Positions 31,981-42,039 of a stretch of DNA of 64,000 nt are shown here, one piece after another. Positions within the stretch are counted from its first letter, which is position 1. Every line of letters starts with the position of its first letter. The position numbers and the translations under genes were made by a program. Source of the DNA: Distichodus sexfasciatus (lineage: Eukaryota; Chordata; Actinopteri; Characiformes; Distichodontidae); the NCBI GenBank assembly GCA_032718565.1, contig JAVGVS010000449.1, positions 236,213-300,212 of the forward strand, given 5' to 3'. Below the pieces are notes generated by a model, which worked only from the letters and a program-made list of their open reading frames with translations, ran no database searches and was not told the origin of the DNA.

Positions 31981-32430
31981 AAAGGCGGGGGGCCGTTCTT
32001 TAGCAAGGGCTGACATGAAAGCCGCGTGCATGAATCATGTATAGCTTCATTTAAAACTGCTTTGTAGACAAACACGGCTGCAAAGTCAGCTCGTGAAGGA
32101 GATGCAAATCCCCCTCTCCAGCCCTGAGCCTCGCCTTTATAAAAACCGCCTTCAAACCAACAAGGACAGATCCCTTTAAAACAGGCCTTTAAGTGTCACC
32201 TGAGCGAGATTGCAAAGGGTGAGACTCGTTTTTTCCCCCTCACTCGGCTCCTTTTTACTTTTCCCTTAGCCCTCCTTTTGTCATCCTGAAAAATAAATGA
32301 AACGTAGAATGATGGAGAATGTTTAAAGATTGAGGGCACTCAGGCAGCGATTAAATTTGACTCAGGGGGAAATTACCCAGTAAAATAGGACACGGCCATG
32401 ACGTGTGGTCAAATGGCTTTTTCTTGTTCC
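31981..32430. promoter_or_regulatory. Candidate conserved non-coding block
   Basis: Repeat-free sequence with CpGs and motifs such as TGCATGAATCATG, GAGATGCAAATCCCC (octamer-like ATGCAAAT) and CTTTATAAAAACC. Confidence 0.35.
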
Positions 32431-32512
32431 CAGTTTGTGTACTTCTACATCACAACACAAACACTTTTATTTTTCCACAGACCGTCCATCCATCTCTCTC
32501 TCTCTCCCTCTT

Positions 32513-32544
<32 letters not shown>

Positions 32545-33230
32545 TGTGAGGCCCACCTGCTGGCGAACACAGATTTAGTGATGTATAATAAGTATAATCG
32601 ATGAATGATGGCTGAATGGTCAGGGTTGTGGATTTTGGGAGGTGCTCAGTGTGCAGATGGCAGCTTGGGGAGTTTGGGAGTTTGGGAGTTTGGGAGTTTG
32701 GAGAGGCGGAGGACGGCTGCGCAGCACTGCACGCTCTGCTTTTGTGCTCACACAGATCGTGCAGACCACGAGCACATTTACAGGTATAAGCACTTCTGTT
32801 GCATCGCATTAAATCAGTCATGTTTTCCTTTCACAGCACATTAAAGCCATGTGGCCAAAAGAACAAAACCTTCAGCCGTCTTTTCGGCGTTTACCTTTAT
32901 AACAGTGCTGAAAGTGTCGGTCATAATTTTGTAGATAACATATAATATAATTATGAATAGAATCTGACATATTATTGTCCATTAATTAATTAAGTGCATA
33001 TTAATCTACATTAATGAAAGACATCTGAAAAAAATACTGGATTATGCTGTTATAATATTGGAAATATATTGATATTGCAATATTTTTCTCTCATATTTAT
33101 ATTACAATACAAAAATCACTCCAGTCATTATAGAATGATTTGGTATTCTCTTATTCTATATTATCAATGTATATTTATTAGTTATTTATTGCTTATTGAC
33201 TACCTATCATTATTATCTATACTGTGATTC
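32431..33230. other. Microsatellites, GGGAGTTT tandem repeat and AT-rich spacer
   Basis: CT run (32494-32524) leading into CA (32524-32544); four tandem GGGAGTTT units at 32667-32698; then unique sequence and, from 32930, AT-rich DNA. No exon recognised. Confidence 0.6.
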
Positions 33231-33378
33231 AGTCATTTATTCATTTATTATCTGAACCGCTTAATCCCAACTGGGGTCATGTGGGGACCGGAGCCTATCC
33301 CAGGAACTTATGGGCGCAAGGTGGGGACCAACCCTGGGCAGGCGCCAACACACCGCAGGGCACACAATCACACTCGCC
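33231..33378 (-). mobile_element. SINE-A 3' fragment
   Basis: Minus-strand match to the SINE-A 3' part: CGCCTGCCCAGGGTTGGTCC, GGCTCCGGTCCCCACATGAC and AATAAATGA tail units. Confidence 0.8.
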
Positions 33379-33491
33379 ATCTAAACAGTATTCATGATTA
33401 AATATATGATGTTACGAGTAAATATACTCATATATAGATAATAATCTAAATTTAAAAATAAAAACATGCTTTATCACAATATCACGGTATA

Positions 33492-33640
33492 GGGGCAGCA
33501 CGGTGGCGCAGTGGTTAGTTTGCAAGCTCTACCTCCGAGTGCTCCGGTTTCCTCCGAGTGCTCCGGTTTCCTCCCACAGTACAAAAGCATGCACTATAGG
33601 TTGATAGGCAACTCTAAATTGGCCCCGTAAAGGTGTGAAT
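33492..33640 (+). mobile_element. SINE-A with internal deletion and duplication
   Basis: Starts GGGGCAGCACGGTGGCGCAG, then jumps past the B box. A 19-bp segment TCCGAGTGCTCCGGTTTCC is present twice in tandem (33533-33570 region). It ends before the tail. Confidence 0.8.
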
Positions 33641-34175
33641 GTTGTTTTAAACTTTATTTATTTATTTTATTATTTAGGATAACTACAACTCTCTTGCAAT
33701 GTTGTTCTCAATTTTTGCATGATTTTTGCATGTGTATCTATCTGTCTGTCTATCTATGTGTCTATATATTATGAACATGTATGTGTGTTTTAAGTTAAAT
33801 TAATCATAAATGTATATTAAGAGTAGTATATACAGTATATAACCAGCTGTGTATAGTAAGAGTGGGAAAGAGAGTTGCTTGCAAAATCGCTCACTTTTCC
33901 CCAAATAACGCACACTTCAAAAAATATCTTTTAAACAATGTGGAAAATATATTTTTTTTAATTCTAAAGATTTATTTGAGTGTAAACCATCATTTCTTGA
34001 ACTTTAACTTAAAATAACATTCTATCTGATATCACTTGAAGGTTAGTCATGTAAAATAACAACCAGAAAGCTTGTAGCTTGATGTATTGAAGGCCATTGC
34101 AGCTCCAGCACCGAGACTGCTGCACGTGCTCACGTCACGGTGAAGATGCTGGAACAATATATAGTTTGTCCCCAA
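33641..34175. other. AT-rich spacer
   Basis: TATC/TGTC tetranucleotides near 33735-33770, then AT-rich unique sequence. Moderate-GC sequence begins about 34080. No exon seen. Confidence 0.4.
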
Positions 34176-34780
34176 GCTGGATTTATTGTTGTAACTTGTT
34201 TACCAGCCTCTCCTCCTATAAGCAGTAATACAGTTATTACGGCTAAAAGCGGACGCCCAAATTAAGTTTCTTTTTACCTCTTTAATATCAATAACTGTGT
34301 GCGCACAGGAGTTTGTGAAGATTAGAGCGAGAGCTGTTTTTATATAATTGCTTTTCTCCCCGCGGCGGAGCGGACCCCGGGGGTCAGATCTGAGGAACCG
34401 GAGCGGGTTCTCCAGGGGAACCGCACGGGACCTGCAGACGCAGATTAATTGTGTGTGGTTCTGGGGCCTTAATTTGCGGCGAGGAAATGTGGCTGCCTAA
34501 CCTAATTAAACACTGACTTGTTTCAAATATCTGTCCAGCTGCAAGCCCCAGCGTTGGCATTGCGTTCCGTCGCCGTCTCGTAATTGCCTCGTGCGTGGTG
34601 GCGGCGGCGGTGGTAAGCGAGGGTGGGAAGGCGGAGGTTGGTTGGGATCGGGGGCCTCATATTTTCTCAAGTGATCAATTTAAGGTGAGGCTGTCGACCA
34701 CTTAATGTCTGGGAACCCTTCTGCTGGGAGAGCGACGTGACTGCCAAATAGTATCCATAATTGTAAATTGAGAATTGTCA
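34176..34780. promoter_or_regulatory. Candidate conserved non-coding cluster
   Basis: Repeat-free, CpG-retaining (CCGCGGCGGAGCGGACCCC near 34361) with TAATTA at 34503-34508, AATTAAGTTTC and CAAATATCTGTCCAGCTGC. A GGTGGCGGCGGCGGTGG stretch lies at 34597-34613. No open frame of note. Confidence 0.4.
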
Positions 34781-34905
34781 AATAAAGTTGGAATGTAGTT
34801 ATGAGAAATTTCTAATCTGCAGCTGTGTTCAAAATTCAAGACTTTTGATTAGTCGCGTGGTGAAATTTGAGTTGGACATAAGACTGGGCAATAAAGTTTA
34901 CTAGT

Positions 34906-35160
34906 GAAACTGAGAGAGTATTTATCATTGTGAACACAGCACAGCACACAATGCACCACAGCCAAATGTGACCTCTGCATTTGACCCATCCATGAAGGAG
35001 CAATGGGCAGCTGACATGGGCAGCACCAGGGGAGCAACAGATGGAGACGGTACCTTTCTCATGAGTACCTCAATGCTATCTTTACCAGTCTAGGATTTCC
35101 AACTGGAAAACTTCTATTCACGGTACGAATGGCCTAATCGTTAAACTACCAACTACGCAC
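34906..35160 (-). mobile_element. SINE-B, diverged
   Basis: Complete in layout on the minus strand, but both box regions have many changes (GGAAATCCTAG at the B-box position). Central CATTGCTCC and GATGGGTCAAATGC are kept. Confidence 0.75.
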
Positions 35161-35340
35161 AACAACAAATGAATTAATTTAAAGAAAAATGTTAAAATGC
35201 TGTAAACTAAGGTAATAAAAGCCTTTAGAAAGGAGGGAACAATCCATTCCAAATGATCATTCTCATAATAAATTGTAGATGTAAAGTAGTTATTTTACAG
35301 AGTATAAGCACAATTTTTGGCAGTCAATAAAGACGTAAAT

Positions 35341-35802
35341 GAAAGTGAGTGATTATTTGTCATTATGAACACAGCACTGCTCTCAGTGAACCACAGCCAC
35401 ATGTGAGCTCTGCATTTGACCCATCCATGAGGGAGCAGTGCAGTGGGCAGCTTTTTTCGTAGCACCTGGGGATGGTACCTTGCTCATGAGTACCTCAGTA
35501 ACGGTAGGGTGATCAGAAGGTTGCAGGTTCGAATCCAGGGCCGGTAAAGTTACCACTGAGGTATTCATGAGCAAGGTACCGTCCCCAAGCACTGCTCCCT
35601 GGGCACTTGTTAACTGCCCTCTGCTCCTTCTCAGATGGGTCAAATGCAGAGGCCACATTTCGTAGTGGTGCACCGTGTGCTATGCTGTGGTGTGTTCACA
35701 ATGACAAATAATCACTCACTTATTCACCTTTACCGGTCTGGAACTTGAAACGACAACCCTCTGATCACACGGCCCACTTCTCAACCATAAAACTACCAAA
35801 TG
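35341..35802 (-). mobile_element. SINE-B interrupted by another SINE-B
   Basis: The tail half lies at 35341-35498 and the head half at about 35722-35802, both on the minus strand. The gap is filled by an oppositely oriented SINE-B. Read without the insert, CATGAGTACCTCAGT continues into CACCTTTACCGGTCTGG as expected for the family. Confidence 0.85.
35499..35721 (+). mobile_element. SINE-B inserted in a SINE-B
   Basis: Head slightly truncated (starts TAACGGTAGGGTGATCAG), B box GGTTCGAATCC intact, GAGCAAGGTACCGTCCCC, CACTGCTCCC, GATGGGTCAAATGC and full tail AATAATCACTCACTT. Better preserved than its host copy. Confidence 0.9.
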
Positions 35803-36240
35803 TCTCTGAGTCTGAAGCACAGGTTTTGGTGTCATCACATACGGACAGCACTGTATAGCAGCACCTTCTCAAGCACAATCTCTAAATAACTTGATATTAT
35901 TCATGCATTATGTTTTTAATTTGATATGATTTATGCAGTCGATTTATATATTATGTCCACATTACGGTATGTTCATGATTAACCAAATTTAATGCAATGA
36001 TTTTAATTGAAGTTTTAGCCTTAATTCTGACTAAAAGTGAGGGCCTGACCAAGCTCTGGGAAACACATATTGGTTATGATGAAGTTTTAAGTTGCTTTTA
36101 TCTTCAAATCTGTTTTAATACAGCAAATTCAAATGGTGACTTAACTGTAAAAATATAGAGTAGAGTAAATATCAGAGAATTTTTGGTGTTATTGAGTTGC
36201 TTTAATTTAAATTTTACAGCATTTTATCAGATATTCTTTT
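35803..36240. other. AT-rich unique spacer
   Basis: No repeat or exon recognised. Confidence 0.4.
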
Positions 36241-36335
36241 TATCGAGAGCTACTCCTATTTCCTAACTACAGGAACACTGAGCAAGTAGGGACCTTGCTC
36301 AGGGGCCCGGTGGTGGTAGTGCTGGTGGTAGACAG
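36241..36335 (-). mobile_element. Possible SINE fragment
   Basis: ACCTTGCTCAGGGGCCCGG and a GGTGGTAGTGCTGGTGG stretch resemble the middle part of fish tRNA-type SINEs on the minus strand. Too short to classify. Confidence 0.35.
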
Positions 36336-36420
36336 TAGGTACAAAAATATATATATATTTTTTTACTAATTAAATAGATATAATTTCACCTCTTTTTGAG
36401 GAGTTCAAAGCTTTTTGAGT

Positions 36421-36580
36421 TTTAGCATTTACATAAGTGCATATTGAAGCACAGTTTTTGCTCCCTGCAGCAACTTGGGGTTAAGGGTCTTGCTCAGGGA
36501 TGCAGTGGTGGTAGTGATGGGGGATTTGAACCCACACTGTCTTGGTGCAGAGGTGAATGTCCTAACCACAAGACCACTTG
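36421..36580 (-). mobile_element. SINE-C copy
   Basis: On the minus strand: CTTGTGGTTAGGACATTCAC head, GGTTCAAATCC-like B box (GGGTTCAAATC), GAGCAAGACCCTTAACCCC, TTGCTGCAGGGAG, and a remnant TAAATGCTAAA tail. Confidence 0.8.
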
Positions 36581-37190
36581 TATGTTTTTGTTCCTGGAAT
36601 GGACACTTTTTTTTTTTTTTTTAAGTTTGATCCCACTTTTGTTTTTTATAATAATTTTTCATCAAACCTCTGTGGATTTAGTCATATTCAATAGGTAGTG
36701 TAAAACCTGATAGTTGCTGCCAGTTCTTATCTCCAGGCTGCTGTTTACGTCTCTAGGAGGCGACCCCTGCAGGACAGAAGCAGTGTCACATCTCCTCTAT
36801 TCCCTAGCCCTCTGCACCCCCCACGGCCCTCAGCGGCAGGAGGCAGATTGGGAGTGATGGTTCCCTCTGTGTGTGACTGGAGGCAGTGTGTGCGTGTGTG
36901 TGTGAGAGAAGCCGAAGTCCAAGCCCACCTCCCCACCCCATCTCTACCCCCCCACCTCGCTCAGGGGCAGCCCCCCAGCAGGCGTCCGCAGCTAAGCCCC
37001 CTGGGAGACTCCTGCTCTCTGTTCGACAGCATATCGATCCGAGAAAGTGATGAAAGAGCAGCATCTCACCTTGAGTCCCATGTATCCTGCGGCAACGCAG
37101 ATTCAGCACCGACGCAGCTTCAGCACCGTGTCACTTTAGTCTGTCCAAGAGGTGCTCGGGGCCACCAGGAGAGGCAGGGGATGGACTGAT
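36581..37190. promoter_or_regulatory. Unique GC-moderate block, possible regulatory DNA
   Basis: After a T homopolymer (36607-36622), 36740-37190 is unique and GC-rich, with a short TG run (36886-36903). Overlapping open frames on both strands (36848-37189 plus, 36804-37109 minus) are unassigned and mutually exclusive, so I do not call a gene. Confidence 0.3.
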
Positions 37191-37523
37191 AGATGGACAA
37201 CAGAAAGATAGGCAGACAGACTGACTGACTGACATGGAAAAGGGAGAGAGAGATTGATGGATTGAGCTGAAGACTGAAAAAAGGGGAGTGTGAGAGAAGT
37301 GGTAAAGGCAGAAAGAAAAACTGACAGTCAGGAGAAAGACAAACAGGTGGTCTTGACTGAGTAGTATGTGAAGAGAAGAAAGAGTGAGCAGATGAAGGGA
37401 AGACACTGAAAAAGGGAGAAATGAGAAAATGAGGTGAAACAAAGCAAGAAAGACAGATTTCCAAAAGAAAGACAAACACACAGACTAAGTGACATGAGAA
37501 GGAAAGAGAGAGAATGAGGTAAA
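37191..37523. repeat. Degenerate GA-rich tract
   Basis: Purine-rich GAAAGA, GAGAGA and GACAGAC words; the minus-strand Ser/Phe-rich frames are compositional. Confidence 0.7.
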
Positions 37524-37681
37524 GGGGTAGTTAGTAGTGTAACGGTTAGGGAGTTATCCCCGTCATCAGAGTGTCGCTGGTTCAAGTCCTGGAACGGTAA
37601 AGGTACTGCCGAGGTACTCGTCACCAAGGTGCTGTCCTCAAGCACTGCTCCTGGATGCTGCAAAAAGCTGCCCACTGCTCC
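37524..37681 (+). mobile_element. SINE-B truncated by Tc1
   Basis: Head GTAACGGTTAGGG, B box GGTTCAAGTCC, CTGCCCACTGCTCC; it stops there, where Tc1 sequence starts. The missing tail was probably lost when the Tc1 left end was damaged. Confidence 0.8.
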
Positions 37682-39155
37682 TACACAGAACTCCTTGAAC
37701 TTTTTCATTGAGATTTTCTGAGATAGACTAACACAAAGTAGCACATAATCGTGAAGTGGTACGAAAAAGATACACGGTTTTCAAAATTTTAAGCAAATAA
37801 AAATCTGAAAAGTGTGGCATGCATTTGTATTCAGCCCCCTGTACTCTGATACCCCTAAATAAAATCCAGTGCAATCAATAGCCTTCAGAAGTCACCTAAT
37901 TAGATAATAGAGTTCACCTGTGTGTAATTTAGTCTTGTTGTAAATACACCTGTTCTGTGAAGGCCTCAGTGGTTTGTTATAGAACATTAGTGAACAAACA
38001 GCATCATGAAGACCAAGGAACTCACCAGACAGGTCAGGGATAAAGTTGTAGATAAGTTTAAGGCAGGGTTAGATTATAAAAAAAATATCCCAAGCTTTGA
38101 ACATCTCAAGGAGCACTGTTCAATCCATCATCCAAAAATGGAAAAAGTATGCTACAACTGCAAACCTTCCAAGACATGGCCGTCCACCTAAATTGACAGA
38201 GCGAGCAAGGAGAGCACTGGTCAGAGAAGCTTCCAAGAGACCCATGGTCACTCTGGAGGAGCTGCAGAAATCCGCAGCTCAGGTGGGAGAATCTGTCAAC
38301 AGGACAACTGTAGGTTGTGTACTCCACAAATCTGGCCTATATGGAAGAATGGCAAGAAGAAAGCCTTTGTGGACAGAAAGACATAAAAAGTGCCGTTTGC
38401 AGTTTGCCAGGAGCCATGTAGGGGACACAGCAAACATGTGGAAGAAGGTGCTCTGGTCAGACGAGACCAAAGTTGAACTTTTGGGCCTAAATGCAAAGTG
38501 CTACGTGTGGCGGAAAAGTAACACTGCTGATCACCCTGAACACACCTCCCCACTGTGAAACATGGTGGTGGAAGCGTCATGCTGTAGGGATGCTTTTCTT
38601 CAGCAGGGACAGGGAAGCTGGTTGATGGGAAGATGGATGGAGCTAAATACAGGGCAATCCTGGAAGAAAACCTGTTGGAGGCTGCAGAGGACTTTAGACT
38701 GGGAAGGAGATTCACCTTCCAGCAGGACAATGACCCTAAACATACAGCAAGAGCTACAACGGAATGGTTTAGATCAAAGAATATTCATGTCTTAGAATGG
38801 CCCAGTCCAAGTCCAGACCTAAATCCCATTGAGCATCTGTGGCAAGACTTGAAAATTACTGTTCACAGACGCTCTCCATCCAATATGGCTGAGCTTGAGC
38901 TATTTTGCTACGAAGAATGGGCAAAAATGTCAGTCTCTATGAGTGTAAAGCTGGTAGAGACATACCCCAAAAGACTTCCAGCTGTAATTGCAGCAAAAGG
39001 TGGCTCTACAAAGTATTGACGCAGGGGGGGCTGAATACAAATGCACGCCACACTTTTCAGATTTTTATTTAAAATTTTGAAAACAAAAGTTTGTGGTTGT
39101 AAGGTGTCAAAATGTGTAAAAGTTCAAGGGGTATGAATACTTTTTCAAGGCACTG
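37682..39155 (+). mobile_element. Tc1-like transposon, nearly complete but dead
   Basis: The right end is intact: AAAAAGTATTCATACCCCTT and GTGCC in reverse complement, ending at 39155 next to TA. The left arm is related to the right (both contain ATCTGAAAAGTGTGGC and TTTGTATTCAGCCCCC) but lacks about 35 bp of the tip and joins a SINE. About 1.47 kb, close to the 1.6 kb usual for fish Tc1 elements. Different family from 8289 and 30138. Confidence 0.9.
38006..39019 (+). pseudogene. Tc1 transposase (DD34E), broken by frameshifts
   Basis: About 338 codons from ATG at 38006 to TGA at 39017-39019, the normal length for a Tc1 cut-and-paste transposase. N-terminal: paired-type helix-turn-helix domains (NISRSTVQSIIQKW; GRPPKL hook near 38187). 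The catalytic triad is visible: Asp in WSDETK (38460-38462), Asp in QQDNDPKHTA (38726-38728) and Glu in DLNPIEHLW (38831-38833), with 34 residues between the last two. Damage: one extra A in an A run at 38078-38085, one base lost near 38546-38551, and an in-frame TAG at 38585-38587 where this family has Trp. It cannot make an active enzyme. Confidence 0.95.
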
Positions 39156-39157
39156 TA

Positions 39158-39636
39158 TTAGTTCCTTCAGGTCTTTTTTGAGATTGCTGCAGCCTTAAAT
39201 GCCCGATTTTGTAGCAGCTTTTCTAAAAAATTTGATAGTTGCAGTGTTTTTAGGTGTTTTGTTTCAATAAAGTTGCTGGAGCAAGTCAAAGTTGCAGAAA
39301 ATTTGTGAATTTTTCCCCCTTTATAATGATTCTTTAATAATTAATTCAAATTAAGGAACAAAACCACTGTTATTTTTGCTAACCATTATTCCTTTAGTTA
39401 TTTTTGAACATGAGGTGCTTTTATCACACGTTTCCTGCGTATTCTAAACATAACAAGGAAGTGAGTTTGCTGACGTGTGGCTCAATGTTTTGCGGGAAAC
39501 GACAATGGTCAAGAAATCCAGAAAAAATGTGGCAATTGGTCAAAATTGCACAGTATTAATGAGTTTGCAGCAATTGGCTGAATTTGCGTTAATAGTTGTG
39601 ATCAAAAGACTAAATACTGGAGGGTCTGGTCTATGG
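39158..39636 (+). repeat. Dispersed fish repeat, probably hAT-derived
   Basis: TTGCTGCAGCCTTAAATGCC, TTTGTTTCAATAAAGTTGC, AAATCCAGAAAAAATGTGGC and CAATTGGCTGAATTTGCG resemble a known-looking fish interspersed repeat, immediately after the Tc1 end. Ends cannot be set exactly; no gene. Confidence 0.45.
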
Positions 39637-39898
39637 TTTGGTTGTGGTGCTGTGGTGTGTTCACAATGACTAAATAATCCTTCACTTATGTAGTGAAAGT
39701 GATTATTTGTGAACTCACCACAGCGCAGTTTGCACCACAACAGAATGAGAGTTCTGCATTTGACCCATCCGTGAAGCAGCAGTGGGCAGCCGACATGGAC
39801 TGCATCCGGGGAGCAGTGTTTGGGGACGGTACCTTTTTCATGAGTACCACAGTGGTACCTGTACCAGTTTGGAACTTGAACCAGTGACCTTCTGAGAA
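39637..39898. mobile_element. Tail-to-tail SINE-B pair
   Basis: A plus-strand tail (39637-39688, GTGTTCACAATGACTAAATA) meets a minus-strand copy (39693-39898), joined by their AGTGA tails. The minus copy keeps CACTGCTCCCC, GGATGGGTCAAATGC and GGTACC but lacks the A box. Confidence 0.8.
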
Positions 39899-40530
39899 GT
39901 GAAATTCTGCCAGAAGACAGAGTGGAGGGTAAAGACTGAGCTGTAGAGGTGTAAGTGAGGTGTAGCGATCCATAAACAGCAGATTAACGACAGTGCAGCC
40001 GCTCTGAGACACGTTTGAGTCGTTCGAGATGAATTCTTAATGCCACAATAAAAGAAAAGTGTCTAAAAAGTTATTACAAAGTAACGCGAACTGAAACGAA
40101 CACCAGACTGTTTTAAGTCCGTTTATATTGCTTGTTGTGTTAAAGAAACACAATTCAGGTAAAAAGCTCAGACGGAGTGCTGTCCTGTGGCCCGAATCCC
40201 CTTAACACTCGTACGATTTGTCTCATCAAAGGACGCTGATCATATATGCTGCGCTCCTCTGCTGGGAATTTAATTACCTCCCTCACCGGTGACAGGTGGT
40301 TTCTTGGGCTTAAACAGAAGCGTTTCGGGAGAAAGAGAGAGATGCCGGCGATTGATCAGCAATGAAACACTACATCAGAAGATCAGAGAAAAGAAAGTGG
40401 AGAGTTAAGTAGGACACCGTTTTGGACGATCCCAAAACGCTCGTCTGGGTTAAAGAGAGAGAGAGGGGAAAAAAACGCTGCAAATGAAAAGGAACGACGG
40501 AGAAGTCTTGGGAATTAAGTAAAATATAAT
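39899..40530. promoter_or_regulatory. Unique block, possible regulatory DNA
   Basis: Non-repetitive from 39900 to 40530 with CpGs and purine patches (40335-40470). No exon recognised. Confidence 0.25.
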
Positions 40531-41000
40531 TAATAAGTGAAATCTAGAACTTGTGTTTTAATAGCGACAAAAGTAAAGCAAAGTCGCGCACGTCGGGCAA
40601 TCGAATGGCCCGGGGCTAGTCGAGTATTAACTACCGGTACACAAGTGCACTTCCATTTTATTCCCAGCATCCTCCTCCTCCTGCTTCTCCTCCGTGGCAT
40701 TCCGACTCGGGGAAGTTTGTGGCTCTGCGCCGGTGGGAACGGGCCGGATGGGACGCCGGGACCCGGATCATCGCATAAAGGCGGACGAACGTGTTTTTAA
40801 AGAGGGGGTAAAAAGAGATGTAGGCAGAGAGGTGAGGAGGGACGCAGCGTGGAATCCGGGCGAGGGGCGAGGAGCAGACAGCTGGCCCAACTCCGCCGAG
40901 ATCGCTGGCCATATTGAGGCGGAATAAACTCGTCTCTCCGCGCTTTATCACTTTCAGGACCTTGTCCCGCAACCTTGAACAGCGGCTCCCTCGGCAAACT
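40531..41000. promoter_or_regulatory. CpG-rich block
   Basis: Dense CpGs at 40560-40640 and 40700-40990 (GTCGCGCACGTCGGGCAATCG, GGGACGCCGGGACCCGG). It contains GGCCATATTGAGGCGG and purine-rich segments. Short open frames on both strands have no domain I know. It could be a small CpG-island promoter or enhancer. Confidence 0.3.
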
Positions 41001-41360
41001 CACCTGGGGGAAATTTACAGGGGGAGGGAGAAAAAGAGGAGACAGAGAGAGAGAGTTTATTCTCCATCCTTCTTTATGTTGGGCTCGAGTTTTAATCTAC
41101 TGGCCGATTTGTGGGCCTCTTTTTTTTTAAATGCCCCCACCACCACCACCCTTGAGTACTTTTGGGTTAAAAGACTTCCCAAAATACCAAATCCTCTGAT
41201 GTGCTCCAGTTAAACTGGAATGGGCATAATCTGTAGATTCCGATCACTTTTTACTTTCCCTTGTAGACGTCGTGAAGAATAAAAATGTGAGCGCTTTCCG
41301 AACGACTACATGGAACTTCAAGATTCAAGATTCTTCAGTTATATAAGTACAACACATAGT
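41001..41360. other. Unique spacer
   Basis: GAGA-rich at 41030-41055, a T run at 41118-41129, CCACCACCACC at 41137-41149. No exon. Confidence 0.4.
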
Positions 41361-41492
41361 GGGGCCAGTTGGTGGCGTAACGGTAGGCTGTCCCCTGATC
41401 AGAAGGTCGCAGGTTTGAATCAAGGTAAAGTTACCACTCATGAGCAAGGTACCGTCCCACACATTGTCACAATGACAAATAATCACTCACTT
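41361..41492 (+). mobile_element. SINE-B, internally deleted
   Basis: Head GGGGCCAGTTGGTGGCGTAA, B box GGTTTGAATC, GAGCAAGGTACCGTCCC, then directly CACAATGACAAATAATCACT. The CACTGCTCC/GATGGGTCAAATG middle is absent. Confidence 0.85.
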
Positions 41493-41734
41493 CTCTAAAT
41501 GTGCCCCGATTCAACTGTGGAAAATAAAATAGAATCAGAGAAAATTGTGCCTTTAGCATGCTCACTACAACATGTCAACAGTAAGGAGTCAACAGTAAAA
41601 ATATCATCAAAAGTGGTTGAGTTAAAATATACTAAAACATATAAATATACTAATAAAAATATAATAAAAAAAATTAAATTAGACATTTATGTGCATGTAC
41701 AGTGTGTATAGAAACAAGGACTTCTAGTTTAAAA

Positions 41735-42039
41735 ATTACATTTTATATTCTACTTTAAAGTGTATATTTTATATTCTATTTATCATTCATGCAAACTCCA
41801 CACAGAAAGGCACTATGGGCGACATGGGTATCGAACCCAGGACCTTCTTGCTGTGAGGCGGCAGCGCTAACCACTGTGCCACCGTGCCGCCCTTATTCTA
41901 GTTGTATATTGTTAATTCTATGTGCCTTATTTGTTTCTTGTTCTTTGCCGTGTTAAAACTGGAGCCAAGTCGTATCTTCTCTCTGTGTTCTTGTGCAGTA
42001 TATAGCAGAGATGACAAAGTTTATTTTGACTTTGACTTT
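41735..42039 (+). mobile_element. LINE-like 3' tail split by a SINE-A fragment
   Basis: Same words as 31330-31528: TATTTATCATT before the insert, then TCTATGTGCCTTATTTG, GTTAAAACTGGAGCCAAGTC, GCAGAGATGACAAAG and (TTTGAC)n. The gap 41789-41892 holds a SINE-A head. Confidence 0.65.
41789..41892 (-). mobile_element. SINE-A head fragment inside a LINE tail
   Basis: On the minus strand: GGGCGGCACGGTGGCACAGT, GGGTTCGATACCC B-box region, and GTGTGGAGTTTGCATG, where it stops. Confidence 0.85.

Noticed and set aside
35499..35570. GGTTCGAATCC box as a tRNA gene
   Set aside because: It lies in a SINE-B copy with family-specific body and tail.
37328..37744. 138-codon minus-strand frame
   Set aside because: Made of SINE-B, a purine tract and Tc1 end sequence; not a gene.
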